A stretch of 64,000 nucleotides of DNA. Source: Rubrobacter indicoceani. GTDB lineage: Bacteria > Actinomycetota > Rubrobacteria > Rubrobacterales > Rubrobacteraceae. Below the pieces are notes generated by a model. The model was not told the origin of the DNA. It made no database searches and saw only the letters and a program-made list of their open reading frames with translations. Below, piece after piece: positions 25,903 to 35,243 of the stretch; within the stretch, counting starts at the first letter, position 1, and every line of letters starts with the position of its first letter. Position numbers and translations under genes: made by a program. Location of the stretch: contig NZ_CP031115.1 of NCBI RefSeq assembly GCF_003568865.1, forward strand, positions 2,542,001-2,606,000, written 5' to 3'.

Positions 25903-27204
25903 TTGAGTTCCCTGCTCGCAGATATCCTCCGACGTCACGACAGAGGTGAAGCAGTCGGTATCTACTCGGTCTGTTCGGCACACCCGCTGGTGATAGAGAC
26001 GGCGGTCATACAGGCGCTCGAAGACGGCAGTCCCCTGCTCGTAGAGGCCACTTCCAACCAGGTGGATCAGTTCGGCGGGTACACCGGCATGAAGCCGGAG
26101 GACTTCCGGGATCTCGTGCTGGAGATAGCTCGCGAACACGGGCTGGAGCCGGACAGGATAATCCTCGGCGGGGACCATCTCGGCCCGAATACCTGGCAGG
26201 CCGAACCCGCAGAACAGGCGATGAAGAAAGCCGAAGCCTTGATCGAATCGTACGTCCGAGCCGGGTTCACGAAGATACACCTCGACTGCAGCATGCCCTG
26301 CGCGGATGATCCCACGACCCTCGACGATAGCGTAACCGCAGAGCGTGCAGCGAGGCTCGCTGCCGTCTCGGAGAAAGCTGCAACGGAGGTTGCGCTAACG
26401 GAGAAGCCTCTCTATATCGTCGGAACCGAAGTACCCGTCCCCGGCGGCGCGAGTGAGACTCTGACCGAGGTCGAGCCAACGGACGAGGCTGCTGCCCGTG
26501 CCACCATCGGAGCGCATGAGAGAGCCTTCCGGGACGCTGGGGTAGGAGAGGCGTGGGAAAGAGTCGTCGGCCTGGTCGTGCAGCCGGGCGTCGAGTTCGA
26601 CCACACCCGTGTAATAGCCTACGAACGAGGACTCGCGAGAGGTTTGAGTCAGGTTACAGAAGACCACGACGGGCTCGTATTCGAAGCGCACTCGACCGAC
26701 TACCAGACCTCGCAGAATCTGAAAGAGCTTGTTGAAGACCACTGGGCCATTCTCAAGGTCGGTCCAGCCCTGACTTTCGCGCTCCGGGAGTCTCTGTTCG
26801 CCCTCGAAGCTCTCGAAGCCGAACTTATTCCAGAGGAACGCAGATCCAACCTCCGCGAAGTCGTAGAGGGGGTGATGCTCTCCGAACCGGGACGCTGGCA
26901 GAAGTACTATCACGGCAACCAGGATGAGCAGCGCCTGCTGCGTAGCTACAGCTACAGCGACCGCATTCGCTACTACTGGAACGTCCCGGAGGTCCAGGCT
27001 GCACAGGAGCGACTCTTCTCCAACCTCTCAGAGACGAAGTTGCCGCTGCCGCTCATCAGTCAGTATCTACCGCTTCAGTATCAGAAGGTCAGAGACGGGG
27101 GGGTGAGTGCGGAACCGAAAGCACTCGTTCTGGATCACATAAGAAGTGTCTTGAAGGATTACGTCTTTGCGTGCGACCCGAGAGCCGAGGAGGCCCGAGT
27201 ATGA
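25903..27204 (+). CDS. gatZ: GatZ/KbaZ-like protein, stand-alone
   Basis: About 433 residues of the GatZ/KbaZ TIM-barrel family. Typical segments: GIYSVCSAHPLVIEAA-like GIYSVCSAHPLVIETAV, EATSNQVDQFGGYTGM, LGGDHLGPNTWQ, IHLDCSMPCADDP, VIAYERGLARGL and FEAHSTDYQT, with LISQYLPLQY near the end. Classically it is the non-catalytic subunit of tagatose-1,6-bisphosphate aldolase, but no GatY/KbaY partner is present here. Some lone relatives are described as hexose 4-epimerases. TTG 25903 is chosen (GGAGG at 6 bases); GTG 25900 is the alternative. It overlaps the SIS gene by ATGA. Confidence 0.88.
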   Translation: MSSLLADILRRHDRGEAVGIYSVCSAHPLVIETAVIQALEDGSPLLVEATSNQVDQFGGYTGMKPEDFRDLVLEIAREHGLEPDRIILGGDHLGPNTWQAEPAEQAMKKAEALIESYVRAGFTKIHLDCSMPCADDPTTLDDSVTAERAARLAAVSEKAATEVALTEKPLYIVGTEVPVPGGASETLTEVEPTDEAAARATIGAHERAFRDAGVGEAWERVVGLVVQPGVEFDHTRVIAYERGLARGLSQVTEDHDGLVFEAHSTDYQTSQNLKELVEDHWAILKVGPALTFALRESLFALEALEAELIPEERRSNLREVVEGVMLSEPGRWQKYYHGNQDEQRLLRSYSYSDRIRYYWNVPEVQAAQERLFSNLSETKLPLPLISQYLPLQYQKVRDGGVSAEPKALVLDHIRSVLKDYVFACDPRAEEARV

Positions 27205-28364
27205 CCGATAGTTCAGGCTACTCCCAGACCGACGTGAAGGAGCGCGGCGCAGAGTGGACCGCTCGCGAAATATCTCAGCAGCCTTCTATGTGGCGGCGCA
27301 CAGCCGAGATCCTGGAAGGGCGTTCATCTGAGATAAAGAGCTTCATCCAGCCTCTGATGTCCCGCAGAGAGCTGCGGATCGTCCTCGCCGGAGCCGGAAC
27401 CTCGGCCTTTGCCGGGGAGATACTCGCTCCTGCTCTGACCCGGCATCTGCGCCGGAGAGTGGACGCCGTCGCCACCACGGACATAGTCTCGAACCCGGCG
27501 GAATGTTTTGCGGAGGACGTACCCACGCTACTCGTGTCGTTCGCGAGGTCCGGCAACAGCCCGGAGAGCATCGCAGCGACGGATCTCGCCGGTCGCTACC
27601 TCTCCGAGTGTCATCAACTCATCATAACCTGTGCCGAAGACGGCAGGCTTTACCGGGATCACGCAGACGCCGAAAATTCTCTTGTAATGCTCATGCCTCC
27701 CGAGACGAACGACCGGGGATTCGCGATGACCTCGAGCTTCACCTCGATGATGCTCACCGCCTGGGCGGTTCTCGGCGGGACAGAAGACGTAACCGGGCTT
27801 GCGGCACGACTCTCCGCAGCGGCGGAAGGGATGATCTCAGAAGATCGCGAGCGCACGGATTCCCTTGCAGCCCGGGGATACGAGCGGGTTGTCTACATCG
27901 GAAGCGGTTCTCTGAAAGGGCTTGCTCACGAATCTTCCCTGAAGCTTCTGGAGCTGACGGCGGGACACATCGTGACGTACTTCGAGTCCCCTCTTGGTTT
28001 TCGGCACGGGCCAAAGTCCATTCTCAACGATAAAACGCTCGTCGTTGTCTACCTGTCCGCCGACCCGTACACCCGTAAGTACGATCTCGACCTGGTAGCT
28101 GAAATCCGGAACACGATGTCTTCGGGGAGCGTGGTCGTCCTCGACACCCTCGGCACCGGTGAACACCCGGACACCTGGACAATCGAAGGTCTCGAAGGTC
28201 TGCAGGATGTGGAGATAGCGCTGCCGTACGTGGTCGCCGCGCAGATGATCGGCCTCTCCTTCTCCCTTGCCCTCGGTTACACGCCGGATAATCCGTTCCC
28301 CGGAGGCGAGGTCAACAGGGTCGTCGAAGGGGTCACCATCTACTCTCCGGTCCGAGGAGCTTAA
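27201..28364 (+). CDS. agaS: SIS-domain sugar isomerase/deaminase (AgaS-like)
   Basis: 387 residues with two SIS domains. The first has VLAGAGTSAFAGEIL and VSFARSGNSPESIA; the second has RVVYIGSGSLKGLAHESSL and ESPLGFRHGPKS, the latter a hallmark of the AgaS/GlmS-isomerase group. AgaS converts galactosamine-6-phosphate to tagatose-6-phosphate and ammonia. ATG 27201 overlaps the gatZ stop; a longer in-frame extension to 27171 lies within gatZ and is ignored. Substrate class is inferred from family and neighbours. Confidence 0.9.
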   Translation: MTDSSGYSQTDVKERGAEWTAREISQQPSMWRRTAEILEGRSSEIKSFIQPLMSRRELRIVLAGAGTSAFAGEILAPALTRHLRRRVDAVATTDIVSNPAECFAEDVPTLLVSFARSGNSPESIAATDLAGRYLSECHQLIITCAEDGRLYRDHADAENSLVMLMPPETNDRGFAMTSSFTSMMLTAWAVLGGTEDVTGLAARLSAAAEGMISEDRERTDSLAARGYERVVYIGSGSLKGLAHESSLKLLELTAGHIVTYFESPLGFRHGPKSILNDKTLVVVYLSADPYTRKYDLDLVAEIRNTMSSGSVVVLDTLGTGEHPDTWTIEGLEGLQDVEIALPYVVAAQMIGLSFSLALGYTPDNPFPGGEVNRVVEGVTIYSPVRGA

Positions 28365-28365
28365 A

Positions 28366-29322
28366 GTGTTTCTCGGCGTAGACGGCGGTGGTTCAAAGAC
28401 CGCGTTCTGCGTTCTCGACGAGCGGGGAAGCGTCAGGGCACGGGCCCGGACGGAAAGCCTCTACTACTTCAGCGAAGGTATAGAGCTGGTCGAGAGGGTC
28501 CTGGAGCGTGGAGTACGTGAGATCTGCGAGACGGCCGGAATAGACAAATCGGAGATCGCAGGCGCCTTCTTCGGGCTCCCCGGATACGGAGAGGCAAGCG
28601 CAGATCTCAACAGCCTAGACGCGATTCCGGGCGGGGTTCTCGGGCACGACAGGTACGCCTGCGGGAACGACATGATCTGCGGCTGGGCCGGATCCCTCGG
28701 AGCTGTGGACGGCATAAACATTATCAGCGGCACAGGCTCCATGACCTATGGAGAGCGGGGCGGTTTCGGTGTCAGGGTCGGTGGCTGGGGCGAGCTTTTC
28801 GGAGACGAAGGCTCGGCATACTGGATAGCGACGCGAGGACTCAACGCTTTTACTCGGATGAGCGATGGAAGACTAGAACCCGGACCGCTCTACGAGACGA
28901 TTCTGAACCACCTCGATCTCGAAGGCGATTTGGATCTCATAGACATCGTCCTTAACCGTTGGAAGGGCAGTCGCAGCGAGATAGCAGCCCTGAGTCGTGT
29001 TGTCGTGGAAGCTGCGGAAGCCGGCGACGAGTGCGCAGCGGAGATCCTGTCCGAAGCGGCTGGTGAACTCGCCGAACTGGTCCACGCCACCCGAAGACAG
29101 CTGGACTTCGCGGCCGGAGAGAAAGTGCCCGTCTCTTACTCCGGCGGCATGTTCACTTCGGGGGTGATGCTCGATCTCTTCGGAGCCGCGCTCACCGAAG
29201 GTTACGACCAGTACGAGTTACGAAAACCCCTGTTCGCGCCGGATATCGGGGCGGCGCTTTACGCCGCCCGACTTTTCGGAAAGCGTATAGATCCAGAGGA
29301 CATCGTCACAAGCGCACTGTAA
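28366..29322 (+). CDS. BadF/BadG/BcrA-type amino-sugar kinase (NAGK-like)
   Basis: 318 residues of the ASKHA fold. GTG 28366 is preceded by GAGGAG and gives FLGVDGGGSKTAFCVLDE at the start, the phosphate-1 loop. Further motifs are GLPGYGE, NIISGTGSMTYG (phosphate-2) and GGWGELFGDEGSAYWIATRGL, which is characteristic of N-acetylglucosamine kinase-like proteins; VSYSGGMF is the adenosine motif. It probably phosphorylates the amino sugar that AgaS then processes. It follows agaS by one base. Confidence 0.87.
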   Translation: MFLGVDGGGSKTAFCVLDERGSVRARARTESLYYFSEGIELVERVLERGVREICETAGIDKSEIAGAFFGLPGYGEASADLNSLDAIPGGVLGHDRYACGNDMICGWAGSLGAVDGINIISGTGSMTYGERGGFGVRVGGWGELFGDEGSAYWIATRGLNAFTRMSDGRLEPGPLYETILNHLDLEGDLDLIDIVLNRWKGSRSEIAALSRVVVEAAEAGDECAAEILSEAAGELAELVHATRRQLDFAAGEKVPVSYSGGMFTSGVMLDLFGAALTEGYDQYELRKPLFAPDIGAALYAARLFGKRIDPEDIVTSAL

Positions 29323-29363
29323 AGCAATATCTGGCCTCGGCCAGAAAAGGGGAAAGGGACGAG

Positions 29364-30344
29364 ATGAATACGAGAAGCTGGATACCTTTTGCGGCACTGC
29401 TGGTGTTGTTCTGGGGAGTCTGGGGAGCATTCTCCAGCCTTCCTACGGCTCAGTATGGCTACCCGGACGAGATGGTGTACGTGATCTGGTCGATTACCAT
29501 GCTGATACCCGCGTTCTTTATACTTCGAAGCGAGCGAGTTTTCGACCGACGTCCTGTTGCGGCCTTCTACGGTTTGCTGATCGGCCTGACGGGGGCTGGC
29601 GGACAACTCATACTCTTCAAGACCCTGACGATAGGTCCTGCGTACCTTATATTTCCCCTTATCGCCCTCTCTCCGGGTATTACCGTTCTTCTGGCAACGT
29701 TTCTCCTTCGTGAAAGGCTGCTCGGTCTCACCAAGGTCGGGATCGTAGTTGCCCTTCTTGCTCTACTTTTCTTCAATATTTCCGGCAGCGGCGGAGATGC
29801 CTCCGTCGGACCGTGGCTCTTACTTGCCCTGATCATCACTGCTTGTTGGGGTGTACAGGCGTACTTCATGCGCAAGGCCGCAACCGTCGGGGTCAACGAC
29901 GGCACCACCTTCGGATACATGACCTTCAGCGGACTGCTGCTCGTACCGGTGGCGTTCATCATGATGGGTGGTCTACCAGAGAGCGCACCGTGGCAGGCTC
30001 CGGTTCTCGCGTTCGGCACGCAGCTCCTAAACGCGGTCGGCGCGCTCTTCCTGGTAATGGCTCTGAGCCGTGGCAAGGCTTCGATCGTCGCCCCCACTAC
30101 CAACGCTCTGGCTCCTGTCCTGACCGTGGTGGTCTCGCTCGTCTTCTACCAGACCTTCCCGAGCGTTTTCGGAGCTATCGGCATATTGCTCGCTATTCTC
30201 GGGTCCACCCTCATGGTCTACGGTGACGAGAAGCGTGGCGAAGTCTCGGCAGCGGAACAGGCTCGTATCAGTGGAGACGACTCCTTGGCTGCTGATGCAC
30301 CTGCCGAGAGCAGACCCGAATCAACCAGAAAGCGCGTAATGTAA
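29364..30344 (+). CDS. EamA/DMT-superfamily permease
   Basis: 326 residues with about ten membrane helices in two EamA repeats (WIPFAALLVLFWGVWGAFSS; LLLALIITACWGVQAYFMRK). The second half ends with GIGILLAILGSTL-like AIGILLAILGSTLMVYGDE. The charged C-terminal tail is cytosolic. It closes the amino-sugar operon and may take up the substrate; this is inferred from position only, as DMT proteins have very diverse substrates and drug/metabolite export is also possible. Confidence 0.82.
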   Translation: MNTRSWIPFAALLVLFWGVWGAFSSLPTAQYGYPDEMVYVIWSITMLIPAFFILRSERVFDRRPVAAFYGLLIGLTGAGGQLILFKTLTIGPAYLIFPLIALSPGITVLLATFLLRERLLGLTKVGIVVALLALLFFNISGSGGDASVGPWLLLALIITACWGVQAYFMRKAATVGVNDGTTFGYMTFSGLLLVPVAFIMMGGLPESAPWQAPVLAFGTQLLNAVGALFLVMALSRGKASIVAPTTNALAPVLTVVVSLVFYQTFPSVFGAIGILLAILGSTLMVYGDEKRGEVSAAEQARISGDDSLAADAPAESRPESTRKRVM

Positions 30345-30362
30345 CGATAGAGTATTCTGAAC

Positions 30363-30390
30363 GGGGTGCATACTGCAAATTATGCACCTC
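30363..30390. terminator. Inverted repeat between convergent operons
   Basis: GGTGCATA and TATGCACC pair perfectly around an 8-base loop, extended by a G-C pair and a wobble. It lies between the 3' ends of the permease gene and the lexA gene, so a bidirectional terminator is likely, although there is no clear T-tract. Confidence 0.6.
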
Positions 30391-30455
30391 GATCAATTGA
30401 GGGTCTAGAAGCCACAAAACTCGGTTGGCTAACCGGCGTCAATGACCGTTATCTT

Positions 30456-31094
30456 TCATCTTCTCGGCGGGTGGATCACGAACACCACCTCACCCTGCAC
30501 CCTCACCTCATCCGCAGGAAGCATGATGTCGCGGTGATCCCCGTTCTTCGGCACGAGCCTCACCATCTCCCCGTCCTCGCCCCTCTCCCGGTAGAGCTTC
30601 TTCACCGTTACCTCATCGCCTCCACCTATCAGGGCAACGACCACGCTCCCGTCCGGTGGGTCTTCTCGCTCCTCCACGACGAGCAAGTCCCCATCCTCTA
30701 TCCCGGCCCCCGTCATGGACTGCCCAACCACCCGGAGCAGATAACGCCTTCTACCACCGAGAGTACCGAGCACCTGATTCAGGGAGTAGTAGTCATCCTC
30801 AGCAACCGCTTCGAGACCCCGTCCCGCCGCAACCCGTCCGGGCATCGGAGCCTGACCAACCACCTCCCAGCCCCTCCCGGTAAGCCTCAGAGGACGACGC
30901 TTCCTCGACGGTGCATCGCCACGCTCTATGTAACCTTCTTCCTCCAGTATACCGAGATGGTAGTGAACGGTCTGAGCACTCGAAAGCCCTACAGAATCAG
31001 CAAGCTCCCGCACCGTAGGCATCTCTCCCCCACCTGACGATCTGGCAACAGCCCTCAGAATAGCGAGCCGCTTCGGATGAATAGAGTCACTCAA
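30456..31094 (-). CDS. lexA: LexA-type repressor
   Basis: 212 residues. The N-terminal winged helix has MPTVRELADSVGLSSAQTVH, YHLGILEEEGYIERG, matching LexA. The C-terminal S24 peptidase has the self-cleavage Ala90-Gly91 pair (RVAAGRGL), catalytic Ser126 in VVGQSM and Lys165 in EVTVKKLYRE. It is divergent from the DUF6504/dnaE2 operon by 364 bases, which suggests it regulates that operon. A housekeeping lexA probably exists elsewhere, making this an element-borne copy; that is an inference. Confidence 0.92.
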   Translation of the reverse strand: MSDSIHPKRLAILRAVARSSGGGEMPTVRELADSVGLSSAQTVHYHLGILEEEGYIERGDAPSRKRRPLRLTGRGWEVVGQAPMPGRVAAGRGLEAVAEDDYYSLNQVLGTLGGRRRYLLRVVGQSMTGAGIEDGDLLVVEEREDPPDGSVVVALIGGGDEVTVKKLYRERGEDGEMVRLVPKNGDHRDIMLPADEVRVQGEVVFVIHPPRR

Positions 31095-31458
31095 CTGTCT
31101 GTCCCAACGGATCCGTCATCCAAGACCGTCCCTTCAAAGTCTCACGAATGCAGATTAGCGCAATTTGCTCTGGACATCAAACAATTGTGTGATGTATGCT
31201 GAAAAAGGAGAAGTAAGGAGAAAAGAGAAGCTACGTAGGAGCCATGTAGAAGCGAAGCAGAAGAAAGCCAGGAAAAAGAACAGAGCGCCCTCACACCCGG
31301 ACTCTTCGAGGCCGACCGGCGACCAACCAGTATCCGGTCTCGAAGGGCATTTGCGGGGGTCATGAGAACGCCCGTCCCTGTAGGGTATTTTACTCCGGTA
31401 CGGCGGCTTTCTCGACCCCTCTCTTCCGGTCTTTTCGAGGCGCAGGGAGAGGAGAAGT
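31095..31458. other. Divergent promoter region lexA / dnaE2 operon
   Basis: 364 bases. I see AT-rich stretches (CAAACAATTGTGTG near 31179) and an AGGAG-containing leader before the TTG at 31459, but no convincing LexA box of the actinobacterial GAAC-N4-GTTC type. The short open frame around 31165-31365 is Lys/Arg-rich and has no recognisable domain. Confidence 0.4.
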
Positions 31459-31935
31459 TTGAGGCAGACTGCTGTCAATACCGTCAGTACAACCAGTGCG
31501 AAAGAGATACACCGCTATCCTTTGAAGCCGTCCGGGGTGGAGGAGCCGCTCTGGATGACTCTCGAGTGGCGGAGGACTGTTCTGGACCACCTCTGCGAAT
31601 CGTCGTGGCTGTGCAGGGCATCGGAGCTTCCGGTACGAACTGAGAGTACCGAGACAGCCCACAGAGCTTCGGAGCGCATCTACATACTCAGGAGAGCGTC
31701 TGAACTATCGGTGATCCGCTATGACCGTCCTCTACATGGTGCGCGAACATCTCGCTCTCTCTGGCGAAGGAAGCTCATCGTCGAGGTAATAGACCTGTGG
31801 CGGGAGATCAGAGGATGGTGGTCCTGTGAGGCCGTGGATCGCCTCGTCGTCAGGGTGATGCTTGCAGGAGGTGCGGTAGTGGATCTCGCCCGCTACGAAG
31901 AGGACGAGTGGAGACTTGTAGGGATAGTGGACTGA
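31459..31935 (+). CDS. DUF6504-like protein upstream of dnaE2
   Basis: About 158 residues from a TTG preceded by GGAGAGGAG. The C-terminal half is the recognisable part: IVEVIDLWREIRGWWSCEA followed by VRVMLAGGAVVDLARYEEDE, matching the short conserved protein found between imuB and dnaE2 in many actinobacterial mutagenesis cassettes. It ends two bases before dnaE2. Function is unknown; it probably accompanies the translesion polymerase. The N-terminal ~60 residues are unlike typical family members. Confidence 0.7.
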   Translation: MRQTAVNTVSTTSAKEIHRYPLKPSGVEEPLWMTLEWRRTVLDHLCESSWLCRASELPVRTESTETAHRASERIYILRRASELSVIRYDRPLHGARTSRSLWRRKLIVEVIDLWREIRGWWSCEAVDRLVVRVMLAGGAVVDLARYEEDEWRLVGIVD

Positions 31936-31936
31936 G

Positions 31937-34900
31937 GTGTTCGCTCACCTGCATGTGAGAAGTGGATACTCTTGGGGATACGGCACGGCAACGCCAGGGG
32001 AGCTGGTCGCTTTGGCGGCAGAGATAGGGATGAAGTTTCTGGCCCTCACAGACCGGGACTCCCTCTTCGGAGTGCCAACCCTCCTTGCAGCCTGCTCTAA
32101 GTACGGGGTATCACCCATCGCAGGGGTTGAGATCACGATGGAGGGAGACGGAGGATGCCCCGGCGGACATCTTGTGCTGCTCGTAGAGAGCGAGGCGGGC
32201 TACCGCAACCTGTGCCGGCTCATCACGAGCTACCGATGCTCCTCTGAAAATAGACGAAGACCATGCTGTAGGCTGAAGACTTTGCTCGAACACGCAGAAG
32301 GCCTCATCTGCCTTGCCGGAGCCATCCCGTTCGGCTACATTCCTGCCCCACTTCTCTCTGGGAACCTGAAGACGGCGAGACACCGCGTAGACGCTCTAAG
32401 GGAAGCGTTCGGGGATGGTCAGCTGTACGCGGAGATCACGAGCGACCTTACCCTCGGCAGCCGCCGCAGAGTACGCGCCGTCCACCAGTTCGCGAGGGAG
32501 TGCAATCTACCGCCCGTTGCCACGAACGAGGTCGCCTACCTCACGCGAGAAGACCACCGCCTGCACGAAGTACTCGCAGCAGCGTTTAGCCTCTCCCCCC
32601 TTCCACCATCGGACTACCGCCCCACAGACCAGCTCTACCTGAAAGACTCCCGAAGGATGACGAAGCTCTTCGAGGGATACCCCGGTGCTCTACGCAACAC
32701 CGAAGCCATCGCAGAACGGTGTGCGGGGGTCGTGAAACGTTCAAACGGCGTGCATATGCCGACGGCGAATCTGAAATACGGAGACACCGCAGAGAAGAAG
32801 CTCATCGGACTAGCGACCGCCGGAGCCAGAAGGAGATACTCAGAGGGCGAGATGTCGGAGGTGAAGAGAAGACTGAGACGGGAACTTTCGTGCATCTTCT
32901 CTTTAGGCTTCGCCCCCTACTTCCTCCTCGCCCGTGAAGCGGTAGAGATAGCGAAGACCGAAGGCTTGCCCGTTACCGGACGGGGGTCTTCCGCAAACTC
33001 TCTCGTCGCCCACTGCCTCGGCATCACCCGGCCCGAGCCTCTCTCAAACCGGCTGCTCTTCGAGCGGTTCCTCCACGAGGAACGTATAGACCCACCGGAT
33101 ATAGACCTCGACTTCTCCTCCACAGGACGCGAGCTCGTCAGGAACGAGCTGGTCCGCCGCTACGAGCGGCTCGGGGTAGCCGAGGCCGCAACCGTCAGCA
33201 CGCTATCCTTACGGGGAGCAGTTCGGGTAGCCGCACGCGCCCTCGGCCACTCTCCCCAGGAGATAAACGCTCTTTCGAAGGGAGTCCCCTCAAGGTTTAG
33301 AGACAGGGAGCGCATCTACAACTCCGTCTCCGGCTGGAACGAGGCTCTCCGGGAACCGTCCATGAGGAACCATCGCCTGCAAGATAAAGAAGAGCACTCC
33401 CTGCTCCTCGACCTGTCGTGGAGACTCCGGGGCAAACTGCATCAGGCGGGTACTCATTCTGGAGGTCTGGTATTCGGTACGGACTCGCTGCACCTCTCTG
33501 AGATAGTCCCTCTCGAACCATCCGGTATAGACGGCCTCCTGCGGGTGCAGGCGGACAAGGACGACCTGGAACTACTCGGCCTCCCGAAGCTCGACCTGCT
33601 CGTGCTGCGGATACACGATGCTCTGCACCACGCAGGAGAACTGGTCTCCAGGCGTCTTGCGGATGAAGGGAAGATAGAAGACGGTCAGAAGATAAATCCG
33701 CTCTCACCTCCCCCGGGAGATAAGGAGACCTACGCCCTCATCCGCACGGGGAAGAACATAGGGATGTTCCAGGTCGAGAGCCCGGGGCAGATGCACCTTA
33801 GTCAGAGGCTCAAGCCCCGCCGATTCGAGGACCTCGTCGCCCAGATATCCCTCTTCCGCCCCGGCCCTGTAAGGGGAGACTTCGTGACCCCCTATGTTCT
33901 GAGACGGAACGGCATCGAACCCTACCGGGCGATCACGGAGAAACTGGAAGAAGTCCTGAGACCGACCTACGGTGTCCTCATCTACCAAGAGCAGGTGCTC
34001 GAAGTAGCGCAGGCCGTCGCAGGGTTCTCTTTCAAGGAGGGTGACCTGCTGAGAAGGGCGATGACGAAAGACCGGGGTCCGGGGGCTATAGACTCCATCC
34101 GGGAAGAGTTCACAGGACGAGCGGCGGAGCGCGGTGTACCGGAGGAAGAAGCAGGTAAGGTCTTCGGATGGATCGAAGGTTTTAGTGGCTACGGCTTCCC
34201 GAAGGCGCACGCCGCCTCGTTCGCCGCTATCACCTACGCCTCAGCGTACATGAGACGCCACTACCCGGCGGAGTTCTTCACAGGGATACTCAACTCTCAG
34301 CCCATGGGCTTCTTCTCTCCGAGAACCGTCCTCAACGAAGCAAGGAGGGTGGGGGTCGGGGTACTGCCGCCGGACGTACATCTCTCCGGCAGAGGCTTTA
34401 CGGTGGAAGAAGATGGGGCGTCCGTCCGCGTCGGCCTCTCCTACTGTAAAGGACTCTCCCTGAGAGCTATGGACTCCATCCTCGAAGAGAGGGAGAAATC
34501 TCCCTTCGTCTCCGTAGCGGATCTCTACAGGAGAACGGATGTGGAGCGGGATTCTCTTGTGAACCTGATCCGGGGAGGCTACCTGGACACTCTGGCTATC
34601 GGGTCACCGTCCCGTGCTCGCGGGAAGCTCCTTGCAGAGGCATCACGATTACCGAAGAAGAAGCGTAGGTCGGGACAGGACGAGATCCCCGCTCACCCCG
34701 CAAGCTGGTGGTTCTCGTCCAAGAGCAGCGTGAAGTATCTTCCATCTCTTACTGAGGATACTGAGCAGGATCAATGGCGGGTACTAGGTCTGAACGTAGC
34801 CTGCCATCCCCTCACTGCAAACAGAAAAGCTCTGACCAGTCTCGGGGCCGTGGCGGCATCTGAGGTCATGTCTTTTCCCAGCGAAACCACCAAGAGTCGG

Positions 34901-35239
34901 TTCCGGGTAGCGGGGCTGCTCGAAACGCTACAGAGACCGCCTACGAAATCCGGGGCTGTCGTTCATTTCCTTCTTGTAGAGGACGAATCCGGGGTACTTC
35001 AGACGACGATATTCGAGGATGTGTACAGAAGGTACGGATACGTCCTGCACGAGTCCGGCTCGTACCTGCTCGATGGGGTCGTAGAGCGTGACCGCAGGCG
35101 TGGCGCGAGCTATCTGGTGAGCAGGATACAGAGCCTCGATGCGGTACTCCAGGGTACTGCAGGAACTGTGCCGGATGTGGTGGCGGCCGGCTCCGGAGCT
35201 TTTGTACGAGCGAGGCGGCGCGGCAGATGGGCTGGATAG
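31937..35239 (+). CDS. dnaE2: Error-prone DNA polymerase III alpha subunit DnaE2 (ImuC)
   Basis: 1100 residues. An N-terminal PHP domain opens with FAHLHVRSGYSWGYGTATP and contains ALTDRDSLFG; the C-family polymerase core has GRGSSANSLVAHCLGIT and the catalytic PDIDLDF at about 387-393, then QVESPGQMHLSQRLKP and the finger region GFSGYGFPKAHAASFA. HhH and OB domains follow (FRVAGLLETLQR; FLLVEDESGVLQTTIF). The length is that of DnaE2 rather than replicative DnaE. It starts with GTG right after the DUF6504 gene. No ImuB is present in the window. Confidence 0.94.
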   Translation: MFAHLHVRSGYSWGYGTATPGELVALAAEIGMKFLALTDRDSLFGVPTLLAACSKYGVSPIAGVEITMEGDGGCPGGHLVLLVESEAGYRNLCRLITSYRCSSENRRRPCCRLKTLLEHAEGLICLAGAIPFGYIPAPLLSGNLKTARHRVDALREAFGDGQLYAEITSDLTLGSRRRVRAVHQFARECNLPPVATNEVAYLTREDHRLHEVLAAAFSLSPLPPSDYRPTDQLYLKDSRRMTKLFEGYPGALRNTEAIAERCAGVVKRSNGVHMPTANLKYGDTAEKKLIGLATAGARRRYSEGEMSEVKRRLRRELSCIFSLGFAPYFLLAREAVEIAKTEGLPVTGRGSSANSLVAHCLGITRPEPLSNRLLFERFLHEERIDPPDIDLDFSSTGRELVRNELVRRYERLGVAEAATVSTLSLRGAVRVAARALGHSPQEINALSKGVPSRFRDRERIYNSVSGWNEALREPSMRNHRLQDKEEHSLLLDLSWRLRGKLHQAGTHSGGLVFGTDSLHLSEIVPLEPSGIDGLLRVQADKDDLELLGLPKLDLLVLRIHDALHHAGELVSRRLADEGKIEDGQKINPLSPPPGDKETYALIRTGKNIGMFQVESPGQMHLSQRLKPRRFEDLVAQISLFRPGPVRGDFVTPYVLRRNGIEPYRAITEKLEEVLRPTYGVLIYQEQVLEVAQAVAGFSFKEGDLLRRAMTKDRGPGAIDSIREEFTGRAAERGVPEEEAGKVFGWIEGFSGYGFPKAHAASFAAITYASAYMRRHYPAEFFTGILNSQPMGFFSPRTVLNEARRVGVGVLPPDVHLSGRGFTVEEDGASVRVGLSYCKGLSLRAMDSILEEREKSPFVSVADLYRRTDVERDSLVNLIRGGYLDTLAIGSPSRARGKLLAEASRLPKKKRRSGQDEIPAHPASWWFSSKSSVKYLPSLTEDTEQDQWRVLGLNVACHPLTANRKALTSLGAVAASEVMSFPSETTKSRFRVAGLLETLQRPPTKSGAVVHFLLVEDESGVLQTTIFEDVYRRYGYVLHESGSYLLDGVVERDRRRGASYLVSRIQSLDAVLQGTAGTVPDVVAAGSGAFVRARRRGRWAG

Positions 35240-35243
35240 AAGA

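Noticed and set aside
31165-31365. Lys/Arg-rich short frame between lexA and the dnaE2 operon
   Set aside because: Low-complexity, no ribosome binding site, lies in the shared promoter region.
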